Of a DNA stretch of 7,592 nt, positions 5,219 to 7,592 are shown piece by piece. The stretch comes from Candidatus Aminicenantota bacterium. GTDB lineage: Bacteria; Acidobacteriota; Aminicenantia; Aminicenantales; Aminicenantaceae. A program made the translations under genes and the position numbers. The stretch is taken from contig JAFGNQ010000187.1 in assembly GCA_016926925.1 (NCBI GenBank), positions 1-7,592 of the forward strand, in the 5' to 3' direction. Position 1 is the first letter of the stretch. Each line of letters begins with the position of its first letter. A model generated the notes under the pieces. It did no database searches and had not been told where the DNA came from. It worked only from the letters and a program-made list of their open reading frames with translations.

Positions 5219-7429
5219 CTATTTGATTTTGGCCAGTTTGCGTAGAAGATCTCTAGTCGACTGGGGTGAATCCAAAAAAAATCTTGCCTCTGTGGGACCA
5301 TAGTTTACCTTAATCGAATAGGCGGTCTTAGGCAGCACTTTGAAAAGATCTTCATCCGTCCAATCGTCACCGAGGGCAAGAATGAAGTCCCAATCTCCTT
5401 GAGAGAGCCAGGGCATAACACCCACACCCTTATTCACACCCTGTACCCTGACTTCGATGACTTTATTTCCGTGCATGACCTGAAGATCCATGTTAGCGAG
5501 AAATTCACTCAAATTATCGAAAAGTTCGTTTGAACGGAACTGTCCCAACTCCGGACTGGCCTTTCTATAGTGCCAGGCTATACTGAATTCTTTCTCCTCG
5601 ACAAAAGAGCCAGGCACACGAAGCTCATAAGTTTTGAGGATAGGCCGCAGTTGCCCCTTCCAATCATCGCTTATATCCACTTGCTTGATCCAATCTTGAT
5701 CGGGGCTTCTCTTCCACCAAGCTCCATGCTCGGCAACCAAACCACACGGAATTCTCCCCAACCACTGTTCCAGAGTTATGCGGTCCCTGCCACTGACAAT
5801 GACCAACGTGTTGTGGAAATTTTTGCTGAGAGTCACAAGAAGTCTTTTGAGACCCGTATCCGGCATCGCTTGTTCCGGCTTTTTTGCGAAAGATACCAAT
5901 GTTCCGTCGTAATCCAGAAGCAAAAGCCTTCGTCGGCTCCTTGCGTATTCAGAAAGCAATTTCTGAGTCCATATTTCGTTGAGTTTTTGGCGCTCTCTTT
6001 GTTTTTGAACATCTTTGACCTCATAAAGCCTATCAATAAAACTCCTGGACCAGCTGTCCACATCAAATTCGCGGAGCCGCCTCCTCATCATGTCCATTCC
6101 TTTTTTTTGTTCTGTTTCGTTCATTTCAAGAGCTTGTTTAATCGCACCAGCAATATCCTTTTGATTGTTGACATTCACAATCAAAGACTCTCCCAATTCA
6201 GCCACGGCACCAGCTGTCTCGCTCAGAATGAGAATTCCTCGATTATCGAATTTCGAGGCTACAAATTCTTTGGCAACCAGGTTCATGCCATCACGTAGAG
6301 GAGTGATAAGAGCAACATCGGCAACAGCATACAAGGGGAGCAAATCCTCAAAAGGAAGCGAACGATATATATAGTGGATCGGAATCCAACCTGGACTGGC
6401 GAAGCGTCCGTTGATTCTACCGACCAGTCCCTCAACCTCTTCTTTGAGAAGCGCATAATGCTTGACCCTTGTCCTTGACGGGACACAAATCATGATGTGA
6501 ATAAATCGGTTGTGCCATGTAGGGTTATTCTCGAGAAACAACTCAAGACCTCGCAATCGCTGGGGAATTCCTTTTGTGTAATCCAGCCGGTCCACAGAAA
6601 GAATAATTTTGCGAGCATGAGCCGGTATCGATTTGAGTTTCTGGATGCCCTTTTTTACTTTGGAATTTTGGAGGAGGGCTTCAATACTCTGGATATTGAT
6701 GCCCATCGGGAAGTTTTCGACGTGAACGATCCTGTCTCCTACGTGAATATCTGCGAACTCATGCTCATAGCCCAGCAAGCGCATCACACTGCTCAAGAAA
6801 TGTCTGGCATATTCATAGGTGTGGAAGCCGATAAGGTCCGCACCTAAAAGTCCATCCAGAAGCTCTACGCGCCAAGGAAATATCCGAAATATCTCTGAAG
6901 AAGGAAAGGGGATATGAAGAAAAAAACCGATCGAGCTTTTAGGAATGCGTCCCCGAAGGAGCGCGGGAAGAAGCATCAGGTGGTAATCATGTATCCAGAA
7001 AATATCCGCAGGTCTTGCCAGTTTATAGATTTTTTGGAAAAACTTTCTGTTCACTTTTTCATAAGATTTCCATTCCGAAGCCTCGAAGATGCTGTAAGTC
7101 GCAAAATAATGGAAGAGAGGCCAGATAGCCTTATTGGTGAAGCCGTAATAGTATTTATTGATTTCACTTTGGGAGAGGAACACAGGATAACAATGATGCT
7201 CCTTTTCCAAGGTCTTTCGGATAAACAGCTTTTCCTTTTCGCTTGCGGGCTGACAACCCGGCCAGCCGACGAAAATGACCTCTTTGTCATTCCCTAAACT
7301 CCGAAGGCAGGTCGCCAGTCCTCCCGGACTTGGCTGAATTTTCAGCACCCCTTTTCGCTTGCTTACGGCGATAGGCAGCCGGTTGGAAACCACGATGATC
7401 CGCCCTTTCGCTTTTTTATATCGATCCAT
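5219..7429 (-). CDS. Bifunctional trehalose-6-phosphate synthase/phosphatase (OtsA-OtsB fusion)
   Basis: A 736-residue cytoplasmic enzyme expected to make trehalose in two steps: glucose from UDP-glucose (or another NDP-glucose) is joined to glucose-6-phosphate, then trehalose-6-phosphate is dephosphorylated. The GT20 synthase domain covers about 10-480: VSNRLP 14-19, GG 36-37, GWPG 55-58, HDYH 147-150, HIPFPSSE 172-179, D280-R281-L-D-Y-T-K286-G and R-D380-G-M-N-L-V-A-K-E388. R281/K286 and D380/E388 have the spacing of the E. coli OtsA donor-binding residues R262/K267 and D361/E369. A charged linker (about 470-500) leads to a HAD phosphatase: D506-Y-D508-G-T (nucleophile and acid/base), SGRD 546-549 and GDDWTDED 687-694. 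Both halves look active. ATG 7429 is chosen; upstream the frame meets a stop near 7480 with no other start, and a modest AGG precedes the ATG. Trehalose serves in osmotic or desiccation tolerance; no dedicated partner gene lies beside it. Confidence 0.96.
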   Translation of the reverse strand: MDRYKKAKGRIIVVSNRLPIAVSKRKGVLKIQPSPGGLATCLRSLGNDKEVIFVGWPGCQPASEKEKLFIRKTLEKEHHCYPVFLSQSEINKYYYGFTNKAIWPLFHYFATYSIFEASEWKSYEKVNRKFFQKIYKLARPADIFWIHDYHLMLLPALLRGRIPKSSIGFFLHIPFPSSEIFRIFPWRVELLDGLLGADLIGFHTYEYARHFLSSVMRLLGYEHEFADIHVGDRIVHVENFPMGINIQSIEALLQNSKVKKGIQKLKSIPAHARKIILSVDRLDYTKGIPQRLRGLELFLENNPTWHNRFIHIMICVPSRTRVKHYALLKEEVEGLVGRINGRFASPGWIPIHYIYRSLPFEDLLPLYAVADVALITPLRDGMNLVAKEFVASKFDNRGILILSETAGAVAELGESLIVNVNNQKDIAGAIKQALEMNETEQKKGMDMMRRRLREFDVDSWSRSFIDRLYEVKDVQKQRERQKLNEIWTQKLLSEYARSRRRLLLLDYDGTLVSFAKKPEQAMPDTGLKRLLVTLSKNFHNTLVIVSGRDRITLEQWLGRIPCGLVAEHGAWWKRSPDQDWIKQVDISDDWKGQLRPILKTYELRVPGSFVEEKEFSIAWHYRKASPELGQFRSNELFDNLSEFLANMDLQVMHGNKVIEVRVQGVNKGVGVMPWLSQGDWDFILALGDDWTDEDLFKVLPKTAYSIKVNYGPTEARFFLDSPQSTRDLLRKLAKIK

Positions 7430-7490
7430 GGCTTTACCTACACTCGCCTGATTATTCCTAAGTCGCTGAGGCTTCTATAGCCAAACACCT

Positions 7491-7513
7491 GCGGCCCTGC
7501 CGCCGCCATTTTT
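7491..7513 (+). terminator. GC hairpin with T run (plus-strand orientation)
   Basis: GCGGC (7491-7495) and GCCGC (7502-7506) form a perfect stem with a 6-base loop, followed on the plus strand by CA and six T. On the minus strand, which carries the genes, the same stem follows the end of the edge gene by about 25 bases but is trailed only by AGGTGTTT. The stem is short, and no plus-strand gene is seen that it would end. Confidence 0.35.
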
Positions 7514-7529
7514 TATGAATGATTCAGGC

Positions 7530-7592
7530 TCAGTGATTGTTCAACACGTCATGTAATAGCTTCAAATAATCATCCAGATGTCTGGTAATAAG
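7530..7592 (-). CDS. C-terminal end of an unidentified gene (5' part outside window)
   Basis: From the right edge the minus strand reads 20 open codons ending in TGA (7532-7530), with a plausible protein tail (…HLDDYLKLLHDVLNNH). It is far too short to identify and could be chance. Same orientation and about 100 bases upstream of the trehalose gene, so co-transcription is possible. No convincing separate promoter for the trehalose gene is visible in 7430-7529; AATAAT near 7450 lacks a partner -35 box. Confidence 0.4.
   Translation of the reverse strand, partial: LITRHLDDYLKLLHDVLNNH

Noticed and set aside
5570..6298. 242-codon open frame on the plus strand
   Set aside because: It is a shadow of the trehalose synthase/phosphatase, with no motif of its own.
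7574..7590. Palindrome-like CCAGACATCTGG near the right edge
   Set aside because: It is only 5-base arms and lies within the presumed coding tail of the edge gene; likely chance.

Overview
The window is ordinary-density bacterial DNA with every recognisable gene on the minus strand. From right to left, in the direction of transcription, it holds: the last codons of an unidentified gene (7530-7592); a fused trehalose-6-phosphate synthase/phosphatase (5219-7429); an exported penicillin-acylase-family hydrolase (2727-4880); an exported beta-lactamase-fold serine hydrolase (1254-2438); and the first 346 codons of a serine/threonine protein kinase with an N-terminal zinc ribbon, which runs off the left edge (1-1040).

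The zinc ribbon plus Hanks-type kinase, whose sequence after the catalytic domain begins like a TolB-type or sensor domain (...SIAVL), the lipoprotein-type acylase and the two-domain trehalose enzyme together suggest a Gram-negative-type bacterium. The kinase wording resembles proteins I associate with Candidatus Aminicenantes/Acidobacteriota. That placement is from memory of family style and is not proven here. Strong AGGAGG-type ribosome binding sites precede the two exported hydrolases and move their starts inward from the longest open frames: ATG at 2438 instead of TTG at 2456, and GTG at 4880 instead of TTG at 4910.

The gaps between genes are long (about 100, 338, 288 and 213 bases). Three of them carry a plausible sigma-70-like promoter just ahead of the next gene, so the genes look mostly independently transcribed rather than one operon. 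No single pathway links them: trehalose synthesis is cytoplasmic osmolyte or stress metabolism, the two hydrolases act outside the cytoplasm, and the kinase is a regulator.

The most notable points are a cysteine where the penicillin acylase family normally has its catalytic N-terminal serine; a nested inverted repeat in the gap between the two hydrolases; a 15-base palindrome just upstream of a near-consensus kinase promoter; and a trehalose synthase-phosphatase fusion that keeps the catalytic residues of both halves. I found no clear undescribed system, mobile element, CRISPR array, tRNA or rRNA.
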